Source of the DNA: Stratiolaelaps scimitus
Lineage: Eukaryota; Arthropoda; Arachnida; Mesostigmata; Laelapidae
Direction: 5' to 3'
Length of the DNA: 64,000 bases
Assembly (NCBI GenBank): GCA_019614645.1
Contig: JABWDB010000002.1
Location: forward strand, 26,215,501 to 26,279,500
Position numbers and translations under genes: made by a program. Below are positions 38,522 to 49,962 of this stretch, one piece after another; the first letter of the stretch is position 1, and the number at the start of each line of letters is the position of its first letter. The notes beneath the pieces are model-generated. The model did not search any database. It was not told where the DNA came from and was given only the letters and a program-made list of their open reading frames with translations.

Positions 38522-38987
38522 TTCACTCTGTCTCTCTGACCTATTCTGGTTACATGTGTGTAAGGATTGTTCGCTTTAAATCTATTCGAATCCACATGCT
38601 TTAAATCTATCCACACATCCACACACAAAGAGGTTTTATCTAGACGACTCTTCCGAGTGCTCGCTCAAGGAAGTTCCAGTGGAGAAAAGACTAACAGACG
38701 CCGAATTTCTTTTCCCTTTATGAACGTCCATTTATGAGAGTAACGTAAACAGCAAAATAGCATCAGTCGTAAAACTGAAGTAGCCTGTTTAACTACTATG
38801 CGCGGAAAATCTTCCCCAAAAACTTCAAAAGCAAGTCGCAGATTGGTCACAACCGAGCCCTTAAACGAGTTCCGACCATGTTTTTAGTGCAATACTTAAA
38901 CATGCCACCAACGTTTCTAGATTTATCCGAATTCCGTGCGGAATTGGACGATGTTTGACCACAGATGTTATATCTCATCAGATCGCA

Positions 38988-39056
38988 TATAATCGAATGA
39001 GTTACATACAGCTATGTATACAGCTATGTATATAATCGAATGAGTTACATACAGCT
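38988..39056. repeat. Two-copy tandem duplication, 43-base period
   Basis: A 26-base segment starting TATAATCGAATGAGTTACAT occurs at 38988-39013 and again, identical, at 39031-39056. The spacer between them repeats the ACAGCTATGTAT motif. Perfect identity suggests a recent local duplication. Confidence 0.85.
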
Positions 39057-40803
39057 CTTGGGCTGCTCGTACGGAAGGAAATATTGTAATTTTGCGTATA
39101 CGATATGAATGTATATCTTATATATCACAAAACTTTAGCTGCAACTTTTACGACTTACAATTCATGATCGGTATGAAGGAAGCCGAGTTATCCATTTAAT
39201 TGAGCCTGTCATTTTGTACAAGCTGATGGAAAACTATTCAGGTGTGTGCTGCTTCCGATGACGATACCATGTTTAATCATCCCTTGCCACTGCTGTAAGT
39301 GTTGTAAGCTGTCCACCTGACAGAGCACCCGAACCTTATTGGTGGTAAATGTTGTAAAGATTGGAATAAACGTACATAAATATTAAAATCTAAATAGAAA
39401 GCCACAGAAAATCAGTGAAATGATGATTTTTGAAAAGGACACAGAAGAAACTTTCGAGCATTCGAAGAGAGATCGCAGACGTCCGCTTAATGTGTAAAAG
39501 TGAAAATTATCATTCTAACATCTACCTGAAGTGTCGTGTGCGCAAGCACACTCACCCAGGGGCGCGGGTTGTGGGTTGGGTTGTTTGATCTTGACAAACT
39601 ATTTAGTAGAACCGCTAACACCTAGCTAGATTGCTGCGAGCGAACCTCATCAGCGTGAGTTGCTCATTAAGTCTAATCCTTCCTCGCGGGCCATTACCAT
39701 CTGTGGGCATAAAGCGTATTCAATGGCAGCAAATGAGAACCATTTTCCGAAATCTGCGTTACTGTGCAGTATATTAGTTGATTCAAATTTTACTGTTCAT
39801 GTTTCCATACGGGTATTTCACCTTTGCTAAATCCCGTTAGAGTACAGCAGCTCTACGTCGCTGAATTCGACCTAATAACCCCCTGCGTTCGGTTCTCACA
39901 TATGATTCCGTTAAGCTGCTCATATTGCCTTTAGATTAGATTAAAATTACATAAAATGGTATCGTCAGGTCCGATAATGTTACAGGACAGGATTCGTAAG
40001 CAGGTCGAAGTGGGTGACATGGTTGCTTTGCGTTTGGGAAATAAGTCACTCAAATTTTGAGTTTAGCCAATTTTGAGTTAGCTGTTTTGATTTAGGATTT
40101 AATAGAGGTGAATGTACTGAAGTGCGGTAAAATAGGATGACTTGGAACCGTTTTGCGATCTTTATTTATTGATGACGTAATCCACAAATTCAATTCAAAA
40201 CTCCTTCGATTGCCACATCGTTCTCAAGATGTCCATATTTCAGCCGCGTTCATATCTATAACAAAATCTGAGATTTTAATTATATAGAGCCCACCTGCAT
40301 TATACTTCATTATCGTATATATCTAGTTCCAAACTTTCCTTCACTCGTCGGTTCTATGCATGTCTGCCGTACCCTATCCTTCACTGTACAACCACAGGAA
40401 AATTTCAAGTCCGATTGAAGTACAACAAAAATTTTGAAATGAGAAATGCGCTCACTATTCTAGTCACGTCGCTGGCTTCAAGTTACTCTAATTTCTCGAT
40501 CGATTATGAAAACAGAAAGACATACACTTGGCGTTTAGTGCTGGGCCTTGCTAAGGGTGCCCCGCAGATAGCGGCGAGATAGACGATATGTTGCAGCCAA
40601 CCATTCTATCGAAGGATCAGTTGAGAGTGGACCTAAAATAAAGCAATTCGAATTTATTAAGTCGTTACACTAAATACGACAATTACCTTTTGAGAGTGTA
40701 TGAGAGCAGTCCGAATGTCGCGTTGCCTGTGCATGGATTGTTCCATGGGTTCGTATTCGATCACCTAATTCTCGCCCAATATTGCCTTTACAGTGTGGCG
40801 TCT
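39057..40803. other. Non-coding stretch
   Basis: AT-rich DNA with no supported gene, RNA or repeat. Confidence 0.5.
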
Positions 40804-41010
40804 TCATGCGAGAAATGTGTCGGGTTCGTTGCCATTGGTCAATAGCCCTGTAGCAGTATTCTTATGTTCACTGCACATCAAAACTGGCTGGTCGACATTT
40901 CGAAGAGGTGTCAAACGCTGATGGTGACACGTGTCCAAGTCTGGAACCGGCGACGTAACATTACAATGTGGACATTGTGGACGTACTTCCTTAGGGCTCA
41001 TTGGGTGACA
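40804..41010 (-). pseudogene. Possible non-LTR ORF2 C-terminal remnant with CX2C motif
   Basis: A minus-strand frame reads RPQCPHCNVTSPVPDLDTCHH, ending NVDQPVLMCSEHKNTATGLL and a few more residues. A CX2C followed by a P/DLD-H/C block and then a final helix of the form DQ-x-x-L-V…A…GLL is the usual end of several Jockey-type ORF2 proteins in arthropods. The similarity is short and gap-dependent, so this is a guess from pattern. The frame has an upstream stop about 13 codons before the motif. Confidence 0.3.
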
Positions 41011-41070
41011 GAACGATCACTGCAGTCCTCCGTTGCGTCCCCTTTGATCCTTCATCGTTCTCCTACATGA

Positions 41071-43499
41071 ATGTGGTCATACATAACGCATAGCCGTATT
41101 CTTGTATCAAGGGCAATAACCGGCTATCGACTATTTTCAATGACATAATTGACTATCGGTAGACTTTCGCGAATGACACCGAGATTTGACTTGTGTATAT
41201 GACGTGCACGGAACATAAAGGCGCATCAATAAGTATATTTTTAGCAGTCCTCTCTCAAACCGTTCGGAAAGGCCATAGCTCACGATTCCTACTGTTAAAT
41301 CAACTGCTTCGAGGTGGTCAGTTCGGGTTTTGGAAACTGAATGGGTGATATATTTCTCTATGCAAACTCAAAAGACTGGGATTCATAGACTCCCGCTATA
41401 CGATTGGATAACACAATATGTTATTTTCCAATTCATCTCATTATTATTGAACGAATATATCGTTTATCTTTTGCAACATATACCTTAAGAAAGACGTACT
41501 GCAAGGAGATTTTGATCTGCTTAGGGCTGGTTATATTCTTCAGTTGGAATTTCGTGGTAATAGTAAAGAGCTAACTACAAGCGTATAATATTTATTCAGT
41601 TGGAATCATATCACCGAACAACGAACTTTGTTTTATCAAAAAATCCTATGAAGATAGTGCTAATGGGCTGTTTATAGGTGTAATGGGTGAAATAATGCGT
41701 TAAGCAGTTCAAATGCTATACGCGTATATAGCGAGTAAATGTGTAAGAAATAGTTCCGCCCTCGACTCTCCATGGAGGTAGAAGCGGTCTCCGTCGACGG
41801 CGCCAATGACTGACAGGTAGAGACCACGATGAATTTGATGATCACCATCGCCAGACATAGATACACTGCCGACCAAGCGATCCGAGAATGGAGCCTAACT
41901 TACCTTTAATTATCGTAGGTTATTGACCCTTTCGATTTCTTAACTTGTGACAAAATGTGTTCGGTCAGTTCCTTTCATATCTCATGTCATACAGACGTAG
42001 CGTTCGTCATATCAGTCACGTACCCCCCTTAAGTGCGTATATTTATATAGATAGATATTGGTATGCCTCAGGCCGGCGTTTACTGTTCTGTACGCGGCTC
42101 TCTACTGTGAGCGGCTGGTGCCCAACACCATAGTACATTAATGTGCTGCTACCTAGTACAGAATGGAATATCTTGCTGCCTCTGGTACTACTGCCCTGTT
42201 TGTGGGCACAATGGGGCACTCACAGGATGACATCCAGAACACCGCGACGGGACACAGAAGAAGCTGCTGCTGAAGGTCACTGAGGGCAGACGGGATTCCG
42301 TACTCACTTTTACGCTTCGGAATTTTGCGCCCGGACAATTGTGTCTATTGGATACTATCGATCTATGCTTTCTTCCCTAATAGACCCAACTACGAATAAA
42401 CAACATGAGGTAATTTCTGATCAATCTATTGCAATGCCATTACATAAAGAAAAAAACATATATTGTGTGAATACCTTGGATAAATGAAGAGGGTTCCCCT
42501 AATCATCCGTCAGTTTTCGTCGGCTAACTTTTAATCGAAGCCATCCCGAGGAAATTGTGATTTTCCTTGTAAATAAGTTGTTACGATAGCTACAACACCT
42601 ATCCGACCCATTACTGTATAAAAAAAATAAGACAATAACCTACAGTTGATTACGGGCGATTCTCAACACCTCAAAGCGTTTCTGTTTTCCTCGTTCAGCT
42701 GGGCTTTCATTTCCATCATAGCGTTATACATCTGCTCCGGCTATTTTGGCTGTTTTACCCTGTTGTGCATAGCATCCTTTACCCTGCGCGAGCGGTGAGC
42801 TTACTTAACATCAGCACCTTCCTCTGACAGTACTCCTTCTTGGTTAGCACACTTTCAGGCGTTGTCCTGCTCAGCTCGTTCATGTGCACTCCATCATCTG
42901 ACTGCATTCTCCCGCCTCCGTTGTAGATGCTTGCTCTCTTGATCGTTGCCAATCTCTGGAACATCACGTGCCCGGCTCGTGGACGCTGCACACGGTACGG
43001 TTATCGACGATGCCAGAAGCGGCCGGCCCTGCCAGCACTGCTACCGCTTAGAACAGCATAAGGAGCACACCAAATCCAGCTATAATGGACTACGAATGCA
43101 AACTAGAGGTTTCTGCTGGCTTGTAAACTCACGGTGCGTTTATGTTTATAGACCAGCGTAGACCTGTTCTGATCGATATTGATAACTTCCTCAATTTCCC
43201 GACATCAACCGCAGCAAATCACCATTTTGATTAGTCATTTTGCCAGTTCATCTCCACCCTTCCAAAGGGCTTCCATATCCGAAGCTAACCCTTCCAAGTA
43301 TTATATGCACCCTTATTATTAATTATTATTACTTAAAGCGATTTCGAAACGGTAACCTGGCTGTTATTAGAGGACGTCTACTTAAAAATAGCGTCACGCT
43401 CCTATTGATACAACGACACGTTTTTGCGAGTTGATTATTGAATTTATTCTGCCTTTGTTGTGAGTTACATATGGCATGTGATATCATCTATTCTGGGTT
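41071..43499. other. Non-coding stretch
   Basis: No supported gene. Short frames (41672-41866, 42153-42338, 42779-42991 and 42946-43161) have no domain. Confidence 0.45.
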
Positions 43500-45260
43500 C
43501 TGAATCATTTCGGGCCTATCACATATGTTCGATATCGCAGATTCATCGACAACGAACTACCAGCCACCCGTAAGCTGCTGTGTTCAGCCTAAGCTACCGC
43601 GTGCAGGGTCCTGTTCTCGCGCGGAGAGGGTAGACGGATTCGCCCTTCCCATGAGTGCTCCCTTTCCCGCGCGGGAAACCGTTCGGGAAAGGGAAGCCAC
43701 CCAGTTCAAACAATCGCAGATCGGACCAGAGTTCTCTACGGGAAAGAGCAACGGCCCTGTCCATATACACGGGGTAACGGTATAACGAGAATAGTACGCG
43801 CGCGAGTGGCGAGCCTCGAAGGCGAACTTAGTGTGCGTTTCGTTCAGGGCGTTTAACACGCCGTTCATCCAACTGTCGAATCGAATGAGTTCGTTAGACT
43901 GTGAACGGCCACAGCTGCAGAAGCGCCGTTAGAATTTTCCCGATCGGCGAAGAGGAATACTGTTATTGTCTGTGCCAGCTAAGTGGGCCTGCCGGCCGGA
44001 TCAGGGCTAACTTTTCGCTAGCCAGGAGTCTAAACCCTGTTTCTGCCTCTCGTTGTTGGCTCTTCTACTATTTTTGCTTCTTCTGTCGGCCACTCCAGGC
44101 TCTACTCGTGTCTTCAATCGTTTTGCGCGCTCGCCAGTTCACCCACTGCTGTCTCGTAGCGCGAGTGCGTCCGTCGACGGACTCAGGGCGGCCGTCTGCC
44201 TTTGAAACGATCCAGCGTTTTGACACTACGCTCATGCTATGGTGGGCACACAACGCCGAGCGGTCGGAGCGGCTAGACGCCAACTTTGACTGACACCTCG
44301 GCCGACGACGGCATGACAGACAGAGGGACGAACCGATAGACAGGCAGTCAGTCAGTAAGGCAAGGAGGAAGAAAGAAAGGGCTTGAGAGGAAAACCCTAC
44401 GTTTGTTGTCACAACGTCTGTGTCAAGTCAACGTTCTTCGTAGCAGCAGCAGAAGGCGCTAGTGAGCAGGCTGACTTGGCTCACAAACAGAACGCTTGAG
44501 AATTCGGACAACAGAGACAAACGCCGGCCGAGTTCGAAGTGGAGGAAGCAGATCGATTTGAACGTATTGAAGAGAAAGAGATACCGTATTGTTCCGGGCA
44601 GCGATTCACTATTTGGATAAGCGCGATCAAGAAGACGAGGAAAACGACAACAACGCCGGAAAACAAAATACAAAGCTGCTCCGTTTCGACTACAACAACA
44701 ACAGCAACTGATTCTTCTAGCGCTAGTACTGCTACTGATATTCATTGTATGATAGTATCACAGTGGCCCAGTAGGAAGACGAAGTTCCTCGCGATCAACT
44801 GGGCGTATGCTCCTCATCAGTGTGGCTTGAGATAGAGGTTGCAAGGCAGTGTACAATGCATCCCATGTTATTAGTGCTTGTTACCGTTCGTCATCACGTG
44901 AAGTGAGTGGATCTCTGTGTACTGGAAGTACTGGCTGGCGCAGGAGAGACGAGTCTACTTACCTTCTAACTCACTCACTCACTACATCCAATGAGAAGAT
45001 ATTCGCAGTGGTCATCAGTGGCTATGAAGTTACTGCAGTGTTAAACATGAATATAACAAGTGCAGTAGTGTGCTGTCTCTCACTTTTCTAATCAGTGACC
45101 AGCAAAGTATTATGTGTCAATTTAGCGATTGCGATTGAAATATGATAAAATTAATATAATGACGACAACGACAGACAACGCCAGTTATTCTGTGCTTATG
45201 TGAAACAGTGTGGCCACCATCATCTAATAGAGCTGCAGCAGCTATCTCAACGTCATCTAC
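43500..45260 (+). promoter_or_regulatory. CpG-rich promoter and 5' leader candidate for a plus-strand gene
   Basis: From about 43580 to 44700 the DNA is clearly richer in G, C and CpG than its flanks. It carries a perfect palindrome of the E2F type (43663-43678), GA/GC-rich runs, CAG repeats (44442-44453), CAGT repeats (44343-44356) and CAA repeats (about 44689-44707). Long frames on both strands here (43525-43868, 43901-44412 and 44428-44835) have no domain and reflect the composition. The block leads into the candidate first coding exon at 45261. Promoter position and transcription start are inferred. Confidence 0.35.
43663..43678. promoter_or_regulatory. E2F-like palindromic site TTTCCCGCGCGGGAAA
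   Basis: A perfect 16-base palindrome made of two inverted TTTCCCGC half-sites, which fits the E2F/DP binding consensus. It sits inside the CpG-rich block. A further GGGAAA-type half follows at about 43685-43692. In animals such sites drive cell-cycle-linked promoters. Binding here is inferred from sequence only. Confidence 0.5.
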
Positions 45261-45290
45261 ATGAATGCGCTCGTCTTGATCACCTTACTA
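45261..45290 (+). CDS. Candidate first coding exon (signal-peptide start) ending at a splice donor
   Basis: ATG at 45261, preceded by an in-frame TAG at 45228-45230, encodes MNALVLITLL and then meets CTA|GTGAGT, a near-consensus 5' splice site at 45291. A hydrophobic Met-initiated start cut by a phase-0 intron is a common layout for secreted or membrane proteins. The CpG-rich leader upstream supports a gene start. The context before the ATG (CTAC) is weak. The rest of the protein is not identified; a proposed second exon is listed separately. It may be chance. Confidence 0.28.
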
Positions 45291-45816
45291 GTGAGTCCAT
45301 AATGGAGCTGTGAAACATCTCGTGTATATGTGGCTGTGTGTTTGTCTGTCTGTCTGCAAGTGTGCTTCGTTGAACCGTGGATGTTTCTTAGTTGCCGCAC
45401 TCGTTGAATGTGCGGCAATTCAATCAGCAGTTATGTGACAACAATTCCTCTTGACCACCAGATTACAGCTGAGCATACCCCACTAACCAATGGATACAAT
45501 GGATAGTCCAATTACGCCACAAGGATACTCTATTGGGTGCAGATATTACTACTGGAGATCAAGGACGGGCTGAACTTGACTGGGTAGGGATCCCAGCTCC
45601 CTGCCAATATCGCTCGTCTGCCGTTGAAAGCTTTGAGCGGTCGCCACCCTGACGAAACGGAGGCGGGCCTCTCGCCAACCTTTCATCAGGTCGCGTAGTT
45701 GCCAGGAGAATGGCGAGATATGGATATCGGCCAGGAGGATGCTGTTGTAAGCTGGTTGTCCTCCCAATGCTACAAACACTGATCGTGTACGTGGCTGTTC
45801 TGTCTGTACACAACAG

Positions 45817-45878
45817 CCCCAACGGTGGCAACCACGGATTAGCAAGCGCCTGGCCACTCGAAGAAGACGAACTAACAG
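45817..45878 (+). CDS. Candidate second exon, basic-residue-rich
   Basis: Bounded by an acceptor-like GCTGTTCTGTCTGTACACAACAG ending at 45816 (pyrimidine-rich) and a donor AACAG|GTAATT at 45879. Joined in phase 0 to 45261-45290 it reads PQRWQPRISKRLATRRRRTN. It is rich in Arg, with a KR pair that would suit a peptide precursor or a basic linker. The same DNA in another frame gives NGGNHGLASAWPLEEDEL, so the frame is not certain. No later exon was found. Confidence 0.2.
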
Positions 45879-46489
45879 GTAATTCATGCACACAAAGATG
45901 GAAGACGTCAACATCAACAATGCTTGGTTCTGTTTTGCACGTGTACGAATATGCTAGAGTACTATTGTACAATTGTACTACACTCGGAGGTTCACATGAG
46001 CGTCAAGGCGGGTTTGTGTTAGCGAGGCTGGGAATCCTGATACCGGGAAGGACGGTGCTGTTGAACATCATCAATATTTCTAGAAGGGGGATGATCACGG
46101 TCATGGCAACACCTCTCTCCTTTTAAGAAAACAAAAAGGCATTCGTACGAAACATTAAAGCGTCTCCCATGGAAGAATTTGGTTTGCTGTGATTTTCTAA
46201 ACCTTAGGTGTATTTTCAGTTCTCTCCTTCTCATAAATGATGAAAAACAAAAGGTTCATATATTAACAGACGGGTCCCAGGTCGACTTGGAGCAGAGATA
46301 TTCGATACTATATGGAAAAGACCTGCAACCTGACAGTCCGTAGATCAATCCAGTTAGACAGAGGTCTGCTTCGGTAATATTCAATACCGCAAATGCAGAC
46401 CAGAATAATATACAAATATCAGCAGCCGTCGATCCGTGGACGCGTTGTCCGCTACAGTATGGGCCATCGCTTAGATTCATCAAGGTCAT
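45879..46489. other. Non-coding stretch (intron of the candidate gene, or intergenic)
   Basis: No further exon can be supported. The 138-codon frame at 45710-46126 crosses the proposed exon in a different phase and has no domain. Confidence 0.3.
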
Positions 46490-46592
46490 GGTGTTTAGAG
46501 ACCCTGTTACTGTTTGGATCACACGACCTGGTGACATATAAGAGAACGTAAGCATTATAATGGTTGCAGTTCATTTAATAAACTAAAAAATA
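46490..46592 (+). repeat. SINE-C copy 2
   Basis: Carries GGTGACATATAAGAGAACGT, then AAGCATTATAATGGTTGCAG and a tail TTAATAAACTAAAAAA, parallel to 31760-31820. An ATTCATCAAGGT block at about 46475-46486 is also shared, but here it is separated from the rest by about 30 extra bases. The B box is eroded. Confidence 0.55.
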
Positions 46593-46850
46593 GTGTTTCG
46601 ATGAAGCTAAATATCATGGACAGCGCGTCAGTGGAAAATTGATAACATAGAAATTGTCAAAAAAGGTATCAAAGGGTGTTGAACTTACAATTGACTAGAT
46701 TTGACTGCACATTCGAATTTACATTCCTATTATAATCCGATACTATTATCAAAAGGATCGCTAACTCGAGCGTATAGCTTAATTTAGAGTTGTTGTAGTA
46801 GTTGTTGGTCAAACACAAGCACACTTGAGCGATACTAAGGAACTAAAGTA

Positions 46851-47025
46851 AGTCTTCCGGGCCAACTCTTAGCGAACATTTAACATTACACGGAACTGCT
46901 TTGGGCATTCCTTCATAAGGCGGACCCCTTTGAATGGAAACGTGCAACTATGGGGATCGAACCCGTGTTCCTACGTGTCTCCTCCTATTGCAAGGAGTGC
47001 ATGAATATACCACACCACCGGCCTC
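46851..47025 (-). repeat. SINE-A copy 4 (most complete head)
   Basis: The fullest copy. Read on the minus strand from 47025 it has GAGGCCGGTGGTGTGGTATA (A-box-like), a stem-loop CTCCTTGCAATAGGAGG resembling an anticodon arm, AGACACGTAGGAACAC (possible variable region), B-box GGGTTCGATCCCC, TTGCACGTTTCCATT, GGGGTCCGCCTTATGAAG, AATGCCCAAAGCAGTTCCGT and TTAAATGTTCGCTAAGAG. The head keeps the order of a class II tRNA, which suggests a tRNA-Leu- or tRNA-Ser-like ancestor. It has no complete acceptor stem, so it is not a functional tRNA gene. Confidence 0.8.
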
Positions 47026-48849
47026 AACGATATTAAGGAGCTTAACGAACTAGTAATAAATTTAGAACTCAAGCTGGATAAATTGACCACAAACGTCGAT
47101 AACTGATTCACTTAGCCAGTTTCAAAGCCACAGCATCGAAACCCATCTAACGTTGTCGGTACAGAAGTGGAGTTGTGGAGTCGAAATTCCCATTATAATT
47201 ATACAAATTAACTGTACAAAGGCACCTGCTTGTTACGGTCATTATTTATTCGAACATTTCGGATATATTCCGTATGTTACGCTCCGCCCCGCGGGAAAGA
47301 TTCGGGTGCTAAAATAAAATGCGATCGACGTGTTAGTTCCCACCGTCTATCAAAAGTTCCAATCGCCAGGTCGATACCAGCACATACGAGGTCTACAGTG
47401 AAATGTACACTTTATCTGTTACAAACTAGCAGTACCAAATTAATAAATTGTAATAGAAAAAAATAATGCTTAGCTTGAGGTCTAGAGTAGCACAATGTAT
47501 TGTTCAAATTGACTTTTTCAATAGGCTGTTGTTCTGTGACAAAATGGCTACTACCGTTTATTTAGAAATTAGAAAATATTTCATATCGGATGCCGGCTAT
47601 ACCATAGTGCCTGGTCAGCGGAATCTTTTAGCGTTATTACACTTACTTCCTCGAAACGTGTGCTCCCCATAGTAACTTATTCACTTACGGATTCGCACTC
47701 CCAATGGTCACCATCGCCTTGGGGGGTAGGAGCTCAAATTGCGAAGTTCACCGTGCTAAACCCAGCGGAATATGTGGGCCGTTCCCGCTCTAAGAGGCTG
47801 AATGCATAATGTGAGCACACATTTGAGTTTAGTCAGTATATGGTATATGAACGGGCAGCACAATCCAAGACGTCATGCTTGCTAGAAGATCGATCTCGCC
47901 TCAAGCAGAAAAATAAAAACTTTACGATGGCTTGCACGGATCACAAATGCACTGCTGCCGCCGTCCACCGAGAACTCAAGAATTACAAATTGCCTACATG
48001 GCGCAATTCCTGCGCAAATTATAAGAACATTCCTGCTAGGTCATTCTGATTTTAATTAACCCGCATTATTTTATGTGCTATTTGAAATGAGTTTCGTGGT
48101 AGTCAATGAACAAAATTGTAGCAACTATAGTGTCGATTATTCGTCTCAATGACAAATGTTGGAAATGATCTAGTACATATTAAATATAGATTATTTAGTT
48201 TTATTTTATTTTTGTGTAGGACATAGCTTATGCAGACCATGTTTAGCTTATGCAGACCTCGTGTTTGTGTTGTGATGTGGGATCCCTGGCTGTTTGTATA
48301 ACAGGTATACCTTGCTACTAAACCCAAGCTTTAGTTTTATCCCACATGGAGGAGACCCCTCAGTGTATCCTGTGGACTCTGTTGTTCATTAGCTCCTGAG
48401 CCCTGGGTCAGGCTTGCTAGTTTCTACAAGCGGCTACTTTTCCATCCGATCTTTCTCTATCATTGGATTGTTCGGTAGGACCGGTTTCCACTGTTCTTTA
48501 CTTCCAGTTGCATTGAGTCGACATATCCTTTATTCAGCTGTTTACAATTCTCCTCATTTTAGCGTTTTCATGTCCATTTCCGACCACTTCAAGACCAACG
48601 AATCTCGACGATGTGTGTATAGCGTCATCCTCTGCCCCCTCATTGCAGTGGACCCAAATGTCTGAGACTGTCTTGCCTATTTTTGCGAGATAACTTTTGG
48701 AAGTTGCCACGACACGAGAGGAACTGCATTAAGTAAGAAGTGAGCTCACCTCGTGCACGTCAATCGATTATCTGATATCCACCCAAACCTTTTTTCGACC
48801 CTGAAGGTGTTGCTACTTGGGCCACGGTTCGGAACTCCATTCCTTTTCT
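47026..48849. other. Non-coding stretch
   Basis: No supported gene. A 15-base segment TAGCTTATGCAGACC is duplicated at 48224-48238 and 48244-48258. Other frames are short, with no domain. Confidence 0.45.
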
Positions 48850-48915
48850 CCAATCCATATGTGTCCTGCGGGAGTCGAACCAGGGACCCTAGTGTTCCAA
48901 GTTCTCGGCGCTACC
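48850..48915 (-). repeat. SINE-B copy 2
   Basis: On the minus strand: GGTAGCGCCGAGAACTTGGA, ACACTAGGGTCCCTGG, B-box GGTTCGACTCCCGCAGGACA and CATATGGATT. It matches copy 1 (31919-31995) block for block. The D-arm region is shorter here. It lies directly downstream (3') of the R1-type remnant in the same orientation. Confidence 0.6.
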
Positions 48916-48986
48916 CCAGGATGATGTTTCTAACTCCAAGCGCTACAGCTTCCCTTGGAGCCACAAACTATTCCGTCAAACAAGCT

Positions 48987-49950
48987 TTACTCCCTTTTCC
49001 TATAGTCTAGCCATGTGTTTCTACAATCTTGTACCTTTAGGCTCCATGGAATTGAGACAGCGAGGACCAGCACATTGTGAGTTGCTACCGTCCAGTACGC
49101 CTGTACCACCCTAAGTGCTAAGATGCGTTGTGCTTTGCACAGCATTTTTCTTATATTCTCTCTGTGGTTTCTAGTATTGACCATACCAAAGAGGGCTAAA
49201 CAGGGCTATTGATTCCGCTGCACTCATGAGCAATGTTTTTTTTATTTTCTCTCTGTCTTCTGATATTTCACATAATCTGGCTCAAATCCGAAACCACCGT
49301 TGTTGCTTTGGTAATGGTTATACGAATGTATGACACCTTGCGGTTTTAGCTATAAGTATAGATTTTTCTTCTGGACGAACGTCGATGTCCAGGTTGTGTT
49401 TCTTCCCAATCAGCAAAATGGCCTCTCCCTTGGCTGGTGCTAGCTCTAGTCTATTTCTCTGCATCCAGATTACTATTTGGTCCGGGGCATCATTTGTCTT
49501 TTTCTCCAGTTCCTCCTGTGTACGTGCACGCACAGTTACTACCAGATCGTCTGCGTATGCGACAAGCTCTTCCTGGACGGTAGCGGTGGGGTGCTCAGGC
49601 CTCTTACTCCATCGTACGCCAGGTTATATAAGACTTGCAGCAGTATCGAACCTTGGGGGACACCTACAGAAATTTGGAATCGCTACCACTGCCCTCTCAT
49701 TTAGTCCCATATAATTGTGGTCAAGTACTGGGAGACTAGTCCTTTATTTATGGCCTTGAGTACAATACAGAGTAGGCTATTGAATGTATTTTTAACATCC
49801 ATGAGCCCAACTATGTAAAGATATTCTGCTTGTCGTTCCTGCTTCACTTATGCTTTCAACTATTTTTAACACCATGTCAGCTGCTGTCGTTACCGATCTA
49901 TGCCTGCGGAACCGTACTGGATTCCGCTATGAGATCGTTGACCTGAGCGT
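48987..49950 (-). pseudogene. R1-type non-LTR retrotransposon reverse transcriptase, frameshifted
   Basis: Several RT blocks lie in order on the minus strand in shifting frames. They are GIQYG, then FRRHRSVTTAADMVL (near 49945-49870); DVKNTFNS (49800-49777); FQISVGVPQGSILLQVLYN followed by LAYDGV (about 49679-49600); and YADDLVVTV (49557-49531) with the active-site Asp pair intact. WMQRNRLELAPAKGEAIL follows, then SAAESIALF and AQRILALRVVQAYWTVAT (about 49130). The LELAP-K-EA block and the xYDGV after the GVPQGS motif are typical of the R1 clade, which often targets fixed sites in arthropods. At least three frameshifts make it dead. The endonuclease and ORF1 are missing, consistent with 5' truncation. 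Confidence 0.85.
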
Positions 49951-49962
49951 ACTGTCAAATGT

